Below the pieces are notes generated by a model, which was not told the origin of the DNA, made no database searches, and was given only the letters and a program-made list of their open reading frames with translations. This document shows, one piece after another, positions 1 through 7,327 of a stretch of DNA of 64,000 bases; positions within the stretch are counted from its first letter, which is position 1; each line of letters starts with the position of its first letter. The position numbers were made by a program, and so were the translations under genes. This DNA comes from Corallococcus sp. EGB (GTDB lineage Bacteria; Myxococcota; Myxococcia; Myxococcales; Myxococcaceae). The DNA is taken from NCBI RefSeq assembly GCF_019968905.1, contig NZ_CP079946.1, positions 8,157,356-8,221,355 on the forward strand, in the 5' to 3' direction.

Positions 1-2
1 CG

Positions 3-107
3 TTCACCGTGCGCTTCTTCCGGCCCTGGCCCCTCACCGAAGCCCGGAGGAAATTCCCCTCACCCCCTCACGAAGAAAATGAGGGCTCGGAACTCGGCGG
101 CAACTAG
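3..107 (+). CDS. C-terminal end of an unidentified protein (partial)
   Basis: An open frame enters from the left edge and stops at TAG 105-107. It gives about 34 residues rich in Arg, Pro and Glu (FTVRFFRPWPLTEARRKF near the start). The composition looks protein-like, but there is too little to assign a family. It would converge with the TetR gene, whose stop codon overlaps this one by two bases. Confidence 0.35.
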   Translation, partial: FTVRFFRPWPLTEARRKFPSPPHEENEGSELGGN

Positions 108-694
108 GACTTGCTGGAGAGCCAGCTGACGATGAGCGAGGCCAGGGTCTCCGCGGCCTGGGCCTCGTCGACGAGGCCCCGGAGCATGTCGCGGGAGATG
201 GCCTCCGCCGCGCCGATGATGCCGACGCAGCGCAGGTGCAGCGCGTCCTTCTTCAAGTCCGAGTAGGGCGCGAGCGCCTCGCGGTAGATGGCCACGTACC
301 TGTCGAGCAGGTCGAGATGAACGGCCTCCATCTCCTCCGCGCCCCTCAGCGCCGCGGAGATGGCATGCCACTCCGGACCGGCGGACGTGTAGCAGTGCAT
401 GTAGGCGGCGCTCATCACCCGGGCGACGTCCTCCAGCCGCTTGCGCGTGCGCTGGAGCGCGTCCAGGAGCGCCTGGACCTGCCGGGCGTCGATCTGCTCG
501 TAGAGCGCAATCAACAGCCCCGCCCGCGTCTGGAAGTGCTCGTAGGCGATGGGCTTGCTGACGCCCGCGCGCTCGGCCACGTAGCCAAGCGTCAACGCGT
601 CCGTCCCCTCCTCCCGGACGATGGAGAGCGCGATGTCGAGCAGCTGCTCGCGTCGCTGCGCCTTCGGCAGCTTCTTGCTGGGGGTCTTGCTCAT
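104..694 (-). CDS. TetR/AcrR family transcriptional regulator
   Basis: A 196-residue one-component repressor of the usual TetR length. Residues about 14-60 form the DNA-binding domain, with the recognition-helix region VAERAGVSKPIAYEHF. The remainder is an alpha-helical ligand-binding domain that cannot be matched to a ligand. The start is the ATG at 694 (MSKTPSKKLPKAQRREQLL), which places the HTH in the normal position; longer in-frame extensions are not TetR-like. It is divergent from the NAD(P)-binding oxidoreductase at 831 and probably controls it and itself. A small palindrome lies between them at 759-769. Confidence 0.9.
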   Translation of the reverse strand: MSKTPSKKLPKAQRREQLLDIALSIVREEGTDALTLGYVAERAGVSKPIAYEHFQTRAGLLIALYEQIDARQVQALLDALQRTRKRLEDVARVMSAAYMHCYTSAGPEWHAISAALRGAEEMEAVHLDLLDRYVAIYREALAPYSDLKKDALHLRCVGIIGAAEAISRDMLRGLVDEAQAAETLASLIVSWLSSKS

Positions 695-758
695 GGCTCG
701 CACCGGTTCGTAACGCCCCGGAAGGGCCCCTCCAAGAAAACGTGGCGAACCTACCAAC

Positions 759-769
759 AGTAACTTACT
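759..769. promoter_or_regulatory. AGTAA-C-TTACT inverted repeat between divergent genes
   Basis: A perfect 5-1-5 inverted repeat in the otherwise GC-rich 136-bp gap between the TetR gene and the divergent oxidoreductase. Short A/T-rich palindromes in this position are typical TetR operators. Operator function is inferred from position and symmetry only. Confidence 0.4.
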
Positions 770-830
770 ACTTGAAGGGAAGGCTGAATCCACACCCGCC
801 CTGCCCGCCCGGCAGAGGAGTTGCTTCGTC

Positions 831-1841
831 ATGTCCATGAATCCCCAGCGCCCCGTCCTCATCGTGGGAGGCTCCGGCCTCGTCGGCTCCCAGGCCGCGA
901 AGGTGCTTCGTCGCCTCCACCCCACGCTGCCCCTCACCCTTGGCGGCCGGGACCTGGTCCGGGCCGAGGCCGTCGCGAAGGAGGTCGGCGGCGCGGACGC
1001 GGTGCGCGTCGACCTGGGGCGCCCGGACCTGGGCCTCCCTGACGGGAGGGCCTACAGCGCCGTCGTCATGTTCGTGCAGGACGACACCCTCCACTCCTTG
1101 AAGTACGCCCAGGCGAAGGGGGCGGCGTACCTCAGCATCTCCACCGGCGTGTTCGAGGTGGGGCCCGAGGTGGCGCACTTCATCCACCAGCCCGCGAGCG
1201 CGCCCATCCTCATGGCCAGCCACTGGCTGGTGGGAGCGGCCACCCTGCCTGTCCTCCACTTCGCCCGCGAGTTCAAGACGCTCGAAGCCATCGAGCTCGC
1301 GGCGGTGCTCGACACGCAGGACGTGGGGGGACCGGCGGCCCACGCCGACCTCGAGCGCCTCACGGCCATCGCGACCCGGGCCCCGCAGCTCCAGGATGGA
1401 AGGTGGCGCTGGGTCCACGGCGCGGACGCGATGCGCACCTTCACCGGCGTGGACGGGACCCGGCTGGAGGGACAGGCGTACTCGCCGCTCGACGTGCTGA
1501 GCCTCGCGGCCGCGACCGAGGCCCGCTCCATCCGCTTCGACCTCGTGGTAGGCGAGTCGGCGACGCGCCGGCGTGGCGAGCCCTATTCGACGGAGATCAT
1601 CATCGAGCTGTCCGGGGTGAAGCCGGATGGAACGCGGGGACGCAGCCGCTACGAGCTGGTCCATCCCGGGGGCCAGGCACCCGTGACCGCGCTGGGAGTC
1701 GCCGTCGCCGTCGAGCGGCTGCTGGGCCTCGCCGGTGCGCCCCCCGTGGCCCCCGGGCTCTACATGCCCCACGTCCTCCTCGACCCGGCCGACTTCGTCC
1801 AGCGGCTGGAAACCTTCGGCATGCGGATCCGCCGCGCGTAG
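831..1841 (+). CDS. NAD(P)-binding oxidoreductase, saccharopine dehydrogenase-like
   Basis: A 336-residue protein beginning with a Rossmann fold: beta strand VLIVGGSG then GLVGSQAAKVL, a GGSGLVG dinucleotide-binding loop at about residues 12-18. The middle and C-terminal parts resemble the saccharopine dehydrogenase-like/trans-acting enoyl reductase group, whose substrates vary. The start ATG at 831 follows GAGGAG with a 10-nt gap; a second ATG at 837 is possible. It faces a TetR regulator and is probably its target. Substrate unknown. Confidence 0.75.
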   Translation: MSMNPQRPVLIVGGSGLVGSQAAKVLRRLHPTLPLTLGGRDLVRAEAVAKEVGGADAVRVDLGRPDLGLPDGRAYSAVVMFVQDDTLHSLKYAQAKGAAYLSISTGVFEVGPEVAHFIHQPASAPILMASHWLVGAATLPVLHFAREFKTLEAIELAAVLDTQDVGGPAAHADLERLTAIATRAPQLQDGRWRWVHGADAMRTFTGVDGTRLEGQAYSPLDVLSLAAATEARSIRFDLVVGESATRRRGEPYSTEIIIELSGVKPDGTRGRSRYELVHPGGQAPVTALGVAVAVERLLGLAGAPPVAPGLYMPHVLLDPADFVQRLETFGMRIRRA

Positions 1842-1900
1842 CCCCGCAGGCACAGCCCGACCCGAGGAGCACAATCGTCATGTCCTTGAACCTCCAAAGC

Positions 1901-2055
1901 ATAGGACGGATAGGAGCCCTGTTCCTGCAAGGGGCACCGCCCGCGAAGCTCCTTCCCGCTCGGAGTGAGCGCCACGTGACGTGAGATGAGGCCGGGCAGG
2001 TCCACCCGGTGGCGCAGTTCATCGAGGGTCTGGGGAAAGAGCCGCGATGCCATGA
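1901..2055 (-). pseudogene. IS91-like terminus fused to a CHC2/primase-like N-terminal fragment
   Basis: The 302-bp gap between the oxidoreductase and the GST holds no intact gene. On the minus strand, from the ATG at about 2051, a frame reads LFPQTLDELRHRVDLPGLIS then RHVALTPSGKELRGRCPL. This resembles the start of a DnaG/CHC2 zinc-finger protein up to its first cysteine. It then runs into CTCCTATCCGTCCTAT (reverse complement of 1901-1916), the terminus also found at 9233 and 26354. The fragment looks like a target gene cut by an IS91-like end. Confidence 0.4.
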
Positions 2056-2143
2056 GCCGTTCCGGAAGGCCACGCTCCCCTGGACGGACGCAGGGCCCGC
2101 TGGCCACACTCCAGGACCGTTACCCCGTTCGCACGGAGACCGC

Positions 2144-2776
2144 ATGTACACGCTCTACTATTCGCCGGGTGCCGCCAGCATGCTGGTGCATTGGGTGCTG
2201 CTCGAACTCGGCCAGCCGCACTCGCTGGAACGCGTTGACACCGGCGCCGGACAGCAGAAGCGCCCCGAATACCTGGCGCTCAACCCGAATGGCGTCGTGC
2301 CGACCCTGCTGATTGACGGAAAGCCGCACTTCGAGGCCGCGGCCCTGGCGATGTACCTCGCGGACCGCCATCCGGAGGCGGGCCTGGCTCCCGCGCCGGG
2401 AAGCGCGGCGCGCATGGCCTACTACCAGTGGATGTTCCACCTGGCGAACATGGTGCAGCCGCTGTTCCGGCAGTGGTGGTACCCCCACGAGCCCGCGGGG
2501 GAGGCCCATGCCGAAGCCGTGCGCGCCACCGTCGCGGGCCGCATCGACCGCGCGTGGCAGGTGCTGGATGCGCACCTCGCCGCGAACGGCCCCTTCCTGC
2601 TGGGCAAGACGCTCAGCGTCGCGGACTTCTACCTCGTCATGCTGATGCGCTGGTCCCGAGCCATGCCCAAGCCCGCCACGGCGTGGCCGCACCTGGCCGC
2701 GGTCGCCACCCAATTGAAGGCGCGGCCTTCGTTCGCGACCCTGTACCAGCGTGAGGGGCTGACGGAGTGGGCCTGA
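2144..2776 (+). CDS. Glutathione S-transferase
   Basis: A cytosolic GST of 210 residues, the normal family length. The thioredoxin-like N-terminal domain carries LYYSPGAASM near the glutathione site, then NPNGVVPTL with its cis-proline, and the EAAALAMYLA segment that binds the gamma-glutamyl group. The helical C-terminal domain has the N-capping-box region FLLGKTLSVADFYL. The start is ATG 2144 (MYTLYYSPGAAS), which begins exactly at the first beta strand; the in-frame extension upstream is low-complexity debris. It probably conjugates or reduces electrophiles. The substrate is not predictable. Confidence 0.9.
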   Translation: MYTLYYSPGAASMLVHWVLLELGQPHSLERVDTGAGQQKRPEYLALNPNGVVPTLLIDGKPHFEAAALAMYLADRHPEAGLAPAPGSAARMAYYQWMFHLANMVQPLFRQWWYPHEPAGEAHAEAVRATVAGRIDRAWQVLDAHLAANGPFLLGKTLSVADFYLVMLMRWSRAMPKPATAWPHLAAVATQLKARPSFATLYQREGLTEWA

Positions 2777-2918
2777 GAGGCTGAACTCCCAGGCCCCCCA
2801 GGCGGGTGTCGTGGCTCGCGCGGGGAGTCGACAGTTCGCGAAGGCGTGCGCCAGCTTGCGCGCTCTGGCAGCGGAAGCGTGATGGGTACCCGAGCAGTCC
2901 TCGTTCGAGGGCTCGCGC

Positions 2919-3225
2919 GTGCGCAGGCCCCACGTCTGGCTCAGGGTCGCGCTGGTGCCGTTCGTCATCAGGCACGGCATCGGGCTGCTGGGCGTCCTTG
3001 GCAACGACGTGCTCTACGGCCGGCTGTTCGGGTATGTGCCGCCGCTGGCGCTGCGCATCGCGGGGCTGCTCTTCGTGGTCGTGTTGCTCGCCGCCGTCGG
3101 GGGCGCGTGCCTCCGCACGGTCAGGGCCTTCCGTCAGGATGCCACCGACCCTCATGGCGCGTTCTGGGCGCTCGTGCTGCCCCTCTACGCGGCCTGGTTT
3201 CCGCTTTTCACCAGCCGGGAGTCTC
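2919..3225 (+). pseudogene. Small membrane protein truncated by an IS3 remnant
   Basis: From a GTG at 2919 the frame gives about 100 residues with three hydrophobic segments (VALVPFVIRHGIGLLGVLG, PPLALRIAGLLFVVVLLAAV, HGAFWALVLPLYAAWFPLF). The last residues (SRESPRRWRRC) are the antisense of the IS3 transposase tail that follows on the other strand. The native C-terminus has therefore been lost. The family is not recognised. Confidence 0.45.
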
Positions 3226-3229
3226 CGCG

Positions 3230-3830
3230 CCGGTGGCGGCGCTGCCGGTTGTAGCAAACCTCCATGGACTCGAAGAGCGCAGCACGGGCCTGGTCGCGCG
3301 TCGCGAAATCCGCGCCGTGAACGAGTTGCATCTTCAAGGTGCTGAAGAAGCTCTCGGCCACGGCGTTGTCCCAGCAGTTGCCCTTGCGCCGCATGCTGCA
3401 CTCGATTCCGCGGACGGCCAGGGCTTGCTGGTAGTCCTCGCTGGCGTACTGGCTGCCCCCGGTCCGAGTGGTGCAGCAACCCCAGTGGAGGCCGACGCGC
3501 CTTGAGTGCCATGTCGAGCGCCCCCAGTACCAGGTGGCGGTCGATGAACGCCCCCATGGCCCAGCCAACCACCAGCCGAGAGAGAGGTCGAGCACCACGG
3601 CCAGGTAGCGCCAGCCCTGCCTCGTCCAGACGGAGGTGATGTCCGTCATCCACGTGCGGTTGGGCGCGTCGACCGAAAAGTCGCGCGCGAGCACGTTGGG
3701 GGCCACTCGCGCCGACGCCTGGCGAGCCGCTCGCCTCCTGCACGACGGGCGTCTGCGCCAGCGACTGCATGGACCAGGGGGCCAGCTTCGGCCGGTGCAT
3801 CGGCGGCGTCTGCCAGTGCGTCTGCTAGAC
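3230..3830 (-). pseudogene. IS3-family transposase (OrfB) remnant, frameshifted
   Basis: The minus strand encodes an rve-type DDE core split between two frames. Frame A has NRTWMTDITSVWTRQGWRYL (first Asp) and SQYASEDYQQALAVRG then NCWDNAVAESFFSTLK (catalytic Glu). Frame B carries the middle, including LLHHSDRG (second Asp). At least two compensating frameshifts are therefore present. The N-terminal part and the left half of the element are missing. The insertion truncated the small membrane protein at 2919. Confidence 0.8.
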
Positions 3831-3840
3831 GTGCTGGGAC

Positions 3841-3872
3841 ACCGGTGCGGGATATCGTCCTCCCGCACCGGT
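3841..3872 (-). terminator. Strong stem-loop downstream of the dockerin-like gene
   Basis: A perfect 12-bp inverted repeat (ACCGGTGCGGGA / TCCCGCACCGGT) with an 8-nt loop lies just past the stop codon of the minus-strand gene at 3889. No U-tract follows, so it may act as a transcript-stabilising hairpin rather than a classic intrinsic terminator. Confidence 0.55.
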
Positions 3873-3888
3873 GCTTCAAGCGACTGCT

Positions 3889-4734
3889 TCAGCAGCCCGA
3901 GCCGTACGCCAGCAGGAACGTGGTGCGGTCCGTGCTGTTCACCACGCCGTTGCCGTCCGCGTCCGCGTCCAGGCTGCCCGCGTTCCACGCGTTGAGGAAC
4001 GCGTCGCGGTCCGCCTGATTCACGGTGCCGTTGGTGTCGTAGTCGGCCGGGCAGAAGAACTGGATGTCCATCTTCCACCACGACGTCGCCGTGCCCGCGG
4101 TGCCCTCGCGCGCGTCCACCAGCGCGGACACGTCCCCCTGCAGCGTGAAGGGCCCGGGGAACAGCCAGCCCTTGCGGCGCACCGAGTCCGAGTCCGTGTT
4201 GCCGATGTCGATGGACAGCACCGGCTCGCCGGTGGTGAGGCTCGCGATGTACACGAGCGACGTGGAGCCGCCGTACACCCCCGCCGTCGTGTCCGCCGCC
4301 GCATCGCCGGACACCGCGTAACGCGCGAAGCGGTTGAGCTGGAACGTCAGGTAGAAGTCCGCGTTGCCCGTGGCGTAGCCGCGCCCGGTGGCCTGCGTCC
4401 AGCCATTCGCGGTGGCCCGGACCTCGGCGCTGATGCGGGAGCCGGTGATGCTCGACGTCTCCGTGCCCGAGCCATTCGAGTCCGCGTGGCTGTGCGTGTC
4501 GTCGTACTGCGGCTGCTTGCTGGCCTTCAGCTCCAGGCTCTCGTTGAAGTCCTCGAAGCCATTCGTCCGGCGCGAGTCGGACGCGTTGACGTTGGTGATG
4601 CCGGCGTCCTTCGCGATGACGGTGGCGGACACCGAGCGGGTGCCCTCCGACGGAGTGATGAACTGCGCCTGCGCGAGCGCGGACGTGGCCGCGAAGAGGG
4701 GAACAGCACCAGCCAGCATGTGAATGCGACGCAT
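3889..4734 (-). CDS. Secreted protein with C-terminal dockerin-like calcium-binding repeats
   Basis: 281 residues. An N-terminal Sec signal peptide (MRRIHMLAGAVPLFAATSALAQA) is followed by a beta-rich region of unknown family (about 25-225). The C-terminus has two EF-hand-like loops of dockerin type: DYDTNGTVNQADRDAFLNAW and DADADGNGVVNSTDRTTFL. Such loops bind calcium and in other proteins mediate docking or surface assembly. Start ATG 4734 is preceded by GGAGG with good spacing. It faces the decayed TetR gene at 4912 across an operator-like palindrome at 4849. The protein is probably extracellular; its partner is unknown. Confidence 0.7.
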   Translation of the reverse strand: MRRIHMLAGAVPLFAATSALAQAQFITPSEGTRSVSATVIAKDAGITNVNASDSRRTNGFEDFNESLELKASKQPQYDDTHSHADSNGSGTETSSITGSRISAEVRATANGWTQATGRGYATGNADFYLTFQLNRFARYAVSGDAAADTTAGVYGGSTSLVYIASLTTGEPVLSIDIGNTDSDSVRRKGWLFPGPFTLQGDVSALVDAREGTAGTATSWWKMDIQFFCPADYDTNGTVNQADRDAFLNAWNAGSLDADADGNGVVNSTDRTTFLLAYGSGC

Positions 4735-4848
4735 GGAAACCTCCAAGGTGCGTGACGGGGTCAAGCGCGCAACTTAGGCTCCCTGCCTGACGGCCTCCCT
4801 ACCAATCCGGTGACAGCCCGCCTGCCCTCGTAACTCCGCGAAACACAT

Positions 4849-4868
4849 TGCCTACCGGTCGGCAGGTA
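4849..4868. promoter_or_regulatory. TetR-type operator-like palindrome
   Basis: The sequence around CCTACCGGTCGGCAGG is an imperfect 20-bp palindrome centred on the CCGG/TCGG junction. It has the same ACCnnCCGG-like symmetry seen in many TetR operators. It sits between the dockerin-like gene (minus) and the broken TetR gene (plus). If functional, the intact regulator must now come from elsewhere, or the site is a relic. Confidence 0.45.
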
Positions 4869-4911
4869 TTGGGAGTCGATACTTTTACAGTCTCCACGAA
4901 AAGGAGCACCC

Positions 4912-5160
4912 GTGTCGAACAGCGGGCGGAAGCCGGATGAGGGCGAGCGGTACCGGGCCATCCTTGAGACGTCGGCGCGGCTCCTCTTCGCCATCATGAA
5001 CTACGGGATGGACGTGTTCGAGGAGCAGATCCTCTCGCGCGTGCAAGGCATCGAAGACCCGGTGGAGCGGCTGTGCGCGTGCATGCGCCACAACCTCCTA
5101 GAAGCGCTACGTGGACTTCCCCGAGGAGGCCTTCGCGCAGGCCGAGCCGCCGCGCACCGT
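4912..5160 (+). pseudogene. Broken TetR regulator gene
   Basis: It starts like a TetR protein (MSNSGRKPDEGERYRAILET then SARLLF) with a good purine-rich ribosome site. The helix-turn-helix that should follow is missing: the frame jumps straight to AIMNYGMDVFEEQILSRVQG, typical of the TetR ligand-domain start. After about residue 62 a frameshift moves the continuation (YVDFPEEAFAQAE) to another frame, and then an IS91-like fragment begins. An internal deletion plus frameshift makes it non-functional. Confidence 0.65.
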
Positions 5161-5169
5161 GGTGGCCCC

Positions 5170-5225
5170 CCTTCACCGGGCACGGAGGAGGAGAACTCGG
5201 CCCAGGCTGCGACGGTGGAGTCGAG
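5170..5225 (+). repeat. Short IS91-like transposase fragment
   Basis: The stretch containing GAGGAGGAGAACTCGGCC and GCTGCGACGGTGGAGTCG closely matches the start of the IS91-like 3' fragments at 16460 and 26055. Only this short part is left. It lies immediately after the broken TetR gene. Confidence 0.5.
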
Positions 5226-5308
5226 TCGCTCTTCCGGCCCGAGGCCAAGCGGCCCAAGACGTTCTTCCTGCCGCGCGAATAGGGGACGGAGCCCTGACGA
5301 ACAGACGA

Positions 5309-5335
5309 GCAGTGGGAGCGAATTGCTCCCACTGC
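5309..5335. terminator. Stem-loop with 11-bp arms
   Basis: GCAGTGGGAGC / GCTCCCACTGC around a GAATT loop: a perfect hairpin 33 bp past the stop of the minus-strand cassette gene at 5368. It probably terminates or stabilises that transcript. Confidence 0.55.
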
Positions 5336-5367
5336 TTATCCAGCCAGGGCGACACGCGCACCTGAGG

Positions 5368-5601
5368 TCAACGCGCGACGAACTTCCTACCCGCGGAATC
5401 CACCTTGTATCGGGTTCCCAGGTCCTTCAATCGACGACGGATCTCCGCATCGTCCAGGTCCTCCGGGATGTCTGGCGCGTCGATTTCGACCTGGCGCTGA
5501 TGCGGCGGCAATCCAGCGAAAGCTGGCCGCAGGCCACCTTCCGGCGATGTCACGGCACCCAGGATGTTGCCCTCGGCATCACAGATCATGACAACTCGCA
5601 T
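5368..5601 (-). CDS. Hypothetical small protein, second gene of an AT-richer cassette
   Basis: 77 residues from ATG 5601, which follows a near-perfect AAGGAGG at 8-nt spacing. The N-terminus is a short beta segment (MRVVMICDAEGNILGAV). The C-terminal half is charged and helical (DDAEIRRRLKDLGTRYKV). There is no signal peptide or membrane segment, so it is probably cytoplasmic. It lies 35 bp downstream of the gene at 5637, in the same direction, and is probably co-transcribed. Base composition is visibly richer in A and T than the flanks, which suggests transfer. I do not recognise the family. Confidence 0.65.
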   Translation of the reverse strand: MRVVMICDAEGNILGAVTSPEGGLRPAFAGLPPHQRQVEIDAPDIPEDLDDAEIRRRLKDLGTRYKVDSAGRKFVAR

Positions 5602-5636
5602 ATCAAGACCCTCCTTGCGGCGGTTCACTGCGATCG

Positions 5637-5951
5637 CTACGGCGTAATCACTGACGTGTAGGCATCCCATTCGCTGAAGCCAGTCCCTGAGCCACCAACA
5701 TGGCCATTGTTCCTGACGACAATATCAAGCATCGAGTCGTACCCTCCTCCCGATCGACTCTGCCGGCGGGTCGCCATCTGGATGACCTCGACATACCGGG
5801 TCGCCAATCCATCCACGGCCTCGACGGCATGCACGGTGACATTGATTGAGCCTGTCGCCAATCGACTGTCAGGCCCAAGGACGTAGTAGTAGGTGCCGTC
5901 AAGCGGGATCCAGGCAACAAAATGATTCCTGAAACACTGAACAGTAGCCAT
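5637..5951 (-). CDS. Hypothetical protein, first gene of an AT-richer cassette
   Basis: 104 residues from ATG 5951, preceded by GAGGAGGGTGAG. The sequence is rich in short beta-type segments and small polar residues (VAWIPLDGTYYYVLGPDS, SINVTVHAVEAVD, YDSMLDIVVRNNGHVGGSG). It has no cysteine pairs after Cys6 and no signal or membrane segment. A compact beta fold is likely, but the function is unknown. It is followed by the 77-aa gene. The pair sits between a broken TetR gene and the IS66-interrupted M16 remnant, in atypically AT-rich DNA. Confidence 0.65.
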   Translation of the reverse strand: MATVQCFRNHFVAWIPLDGTYYYVLGPDSRLATGSINVTVHAVEAVDGLATRYVEVIQMATRRQSRSGGGYDSMLDIVVRNNGHVGGSGTGFSEWDAYTSVITP

Positions 5952-6529
5952 CTCACCCTCCTCAAACCAGGCAAAGACATCCCGCCTTGCCGTTCCGGGA
6001 GCCACTGCGTGCCAATTGGGACGGAATGGATTGGCACCCAGCGACCGAAACAACAATAGACAATCCACACCCGGAAAAACAGGGACGCCCTTCGGCTGTA
6101 CTCTACACCTCAAATTCAAAACCTGTCGGGGACAGCCAGCTTTTCCCAATCAGTCCTGCCTATGGGGTTGAGCGGATAGGATGCGCTTCAGGCGGGCCTG
6201 CTCTCCTATGGAGACGCCGAAACAGGAGAAGGCGAGGCGTCCGACAGGGAGGAAATGAGGGAGCCGCGATACCCGTCACGTCGCTACACGAACGCGTTCG
6301 AGGCCAGGTAGAGCGTCTGATGCTGGGAGAAGCGGATGACAACGGCCCGGGTGGTCAGGGCGCTGGACTCGCCGCTGTCGTCGTTGAGGCCACAGGTGGC
6401 GCAGGTGTACCCGGGCGGCGAAGCCCTGATGGCGCAAGGCCGCGTTGCTCCTGGAGCAGGACCGGGGGACGTGGATCTGGCGGAGGTGGAGTCCATCATC
6501 CTGAACAACCTGCCGGCCGACTGGGTGGG
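5952..6529. other. Gap with gene debris upstream of IS66
   Basis: No intact gene is supported. Positions 5952-6170 keep the AT-richer composition of the cassette and should contain its promoter. On the minus strand 6284-6450, a C-terminal-looking stretch (TRAVVIRFSQHQTLYLASNA, stop at 6284) may be the end of a broken gene. From about 6460 the plus strand carries the M16 fragment described separately. Confidence 0.4.
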
Positions 6530-6599
6530 GTAACCGTCCGGCCAACGACGTGCCGTGAGGGATTGCCGGGGTAGCGGGGCGCGGCGGACGCTGCTGGGC

Positions 6600-6911
6600 A
6601 TGGCGAAGCAGGTGGAGAAGCCGGAGTGGGCGCGCATCGCGGAGGCCTTTGAGGCGAGCGGGCAGACGCAGCGGGAGTTCGCGTTGGCGCACGGCATGCG
6701 GCTGAGCACGTTGCAGTCGTGGGTGTACCGGCATCGGCGGTCCGCTCCATCGCGAGCGGAAGCCGTGCGGCTGTTGCCGGTGCGAGTGGCGAGCGCCCCC
6801 GCGGCGCCGGAGTCCCTGGTGGTGGTGGCCACGAGCGGAGCGCGGGTGCGATTCGCGGTAGGTACCGACGTCGGTTACGTGGCCCGGCTCGTCGCCGCGT
6901 TGGGGCGCTGA
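6600..6911 (+). CDS. tnpA: IS66 accessory protein TnpA-like
   Basis: 103 residues with an N-terminal helix-turn-helix (WARIAEAFEASGQTQREFAL then STLQSWVYRHR), characteristic of the first IS66 gene. It is required with TnpB for transposition of this family and probably binds the element ends. ATG 6600 starts the HTH directly; the upstream in-frame codons belong to the terminal region. Its stop codon is 4 bp before the tnpB ATG. Confidence 0.9.
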   Translation: MAKQVEKPEWARIAEAFEASGQTQREFALAHGMRLSTLQSWVYRHRRSAPSRAEAVRLLPVRVASAPAAPESLVVVATSGARVRFAVGTDVGYVARLVAALGR

Positions 6912-6915
6912 AGTG

Positions 6916-7281
6916 ATGTTCGCCCTGCCTGCGTCGGTGCGCGTGGTGCTGGCGATGGAGCCGGTGGACATGCGCAAGTCGATTGACGGCCTCATGGCGC
7001 TGGTGCGCACGGCATGGGGCGAGGACGTCTACTCGGGGCACCTCTTCGCCTTCGTCTCCAGGCGGGGCGACCGCATCAAGGTACTGACGTGGAGCCGGGG
7101 CGGCTTCGTGCTGCTGTACAAGCGGCTGGAGACGGGCCGCTTCCGGCTGCCGCCGGTGGACGCGGGCGCGCAGGCGGTGACGCTGGACGCCACGCAGTTG
7201 GCCATGCTGCTGGACGGCATCGACGTGGCCCAGGTGAGGCGCCAGCCCGCCTGGACGCCTCCCGGGCGTCCGGGCACCTGA
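6916..7281 (+). CDS. tnpB: IS66 family accessory protein TnpB
   Basis: 121 residues, the usual size of IS66 Orf2. It has the family signature near the N-terminus (VRVVLAMEPVDMRKSIDGL) and YKRLETGRFRLP in the centre. The start is ATG 6916 (MFALPASVRVV); a GTG lies one codon before. The exact biochemical role in transposition is unknown for the family. Confidence 0.93.
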   Translation: MFALPASVRVVLAMEPVDMRKSIDGLMALVRTAWGEDVYSGHLFAFVSRRGDRIKVLTWSRGGFVLLYKRLETGRFRLPPVDAGAQAVTLDATQLAMLLDGIDVAQVRRQPAWTPPGRPGT

Positions 7282-7327
7282 CGTGCCCGGCCCGGGACAC
7301 GGCGCGGCGGCGGGGTGTTGAAGCCCG

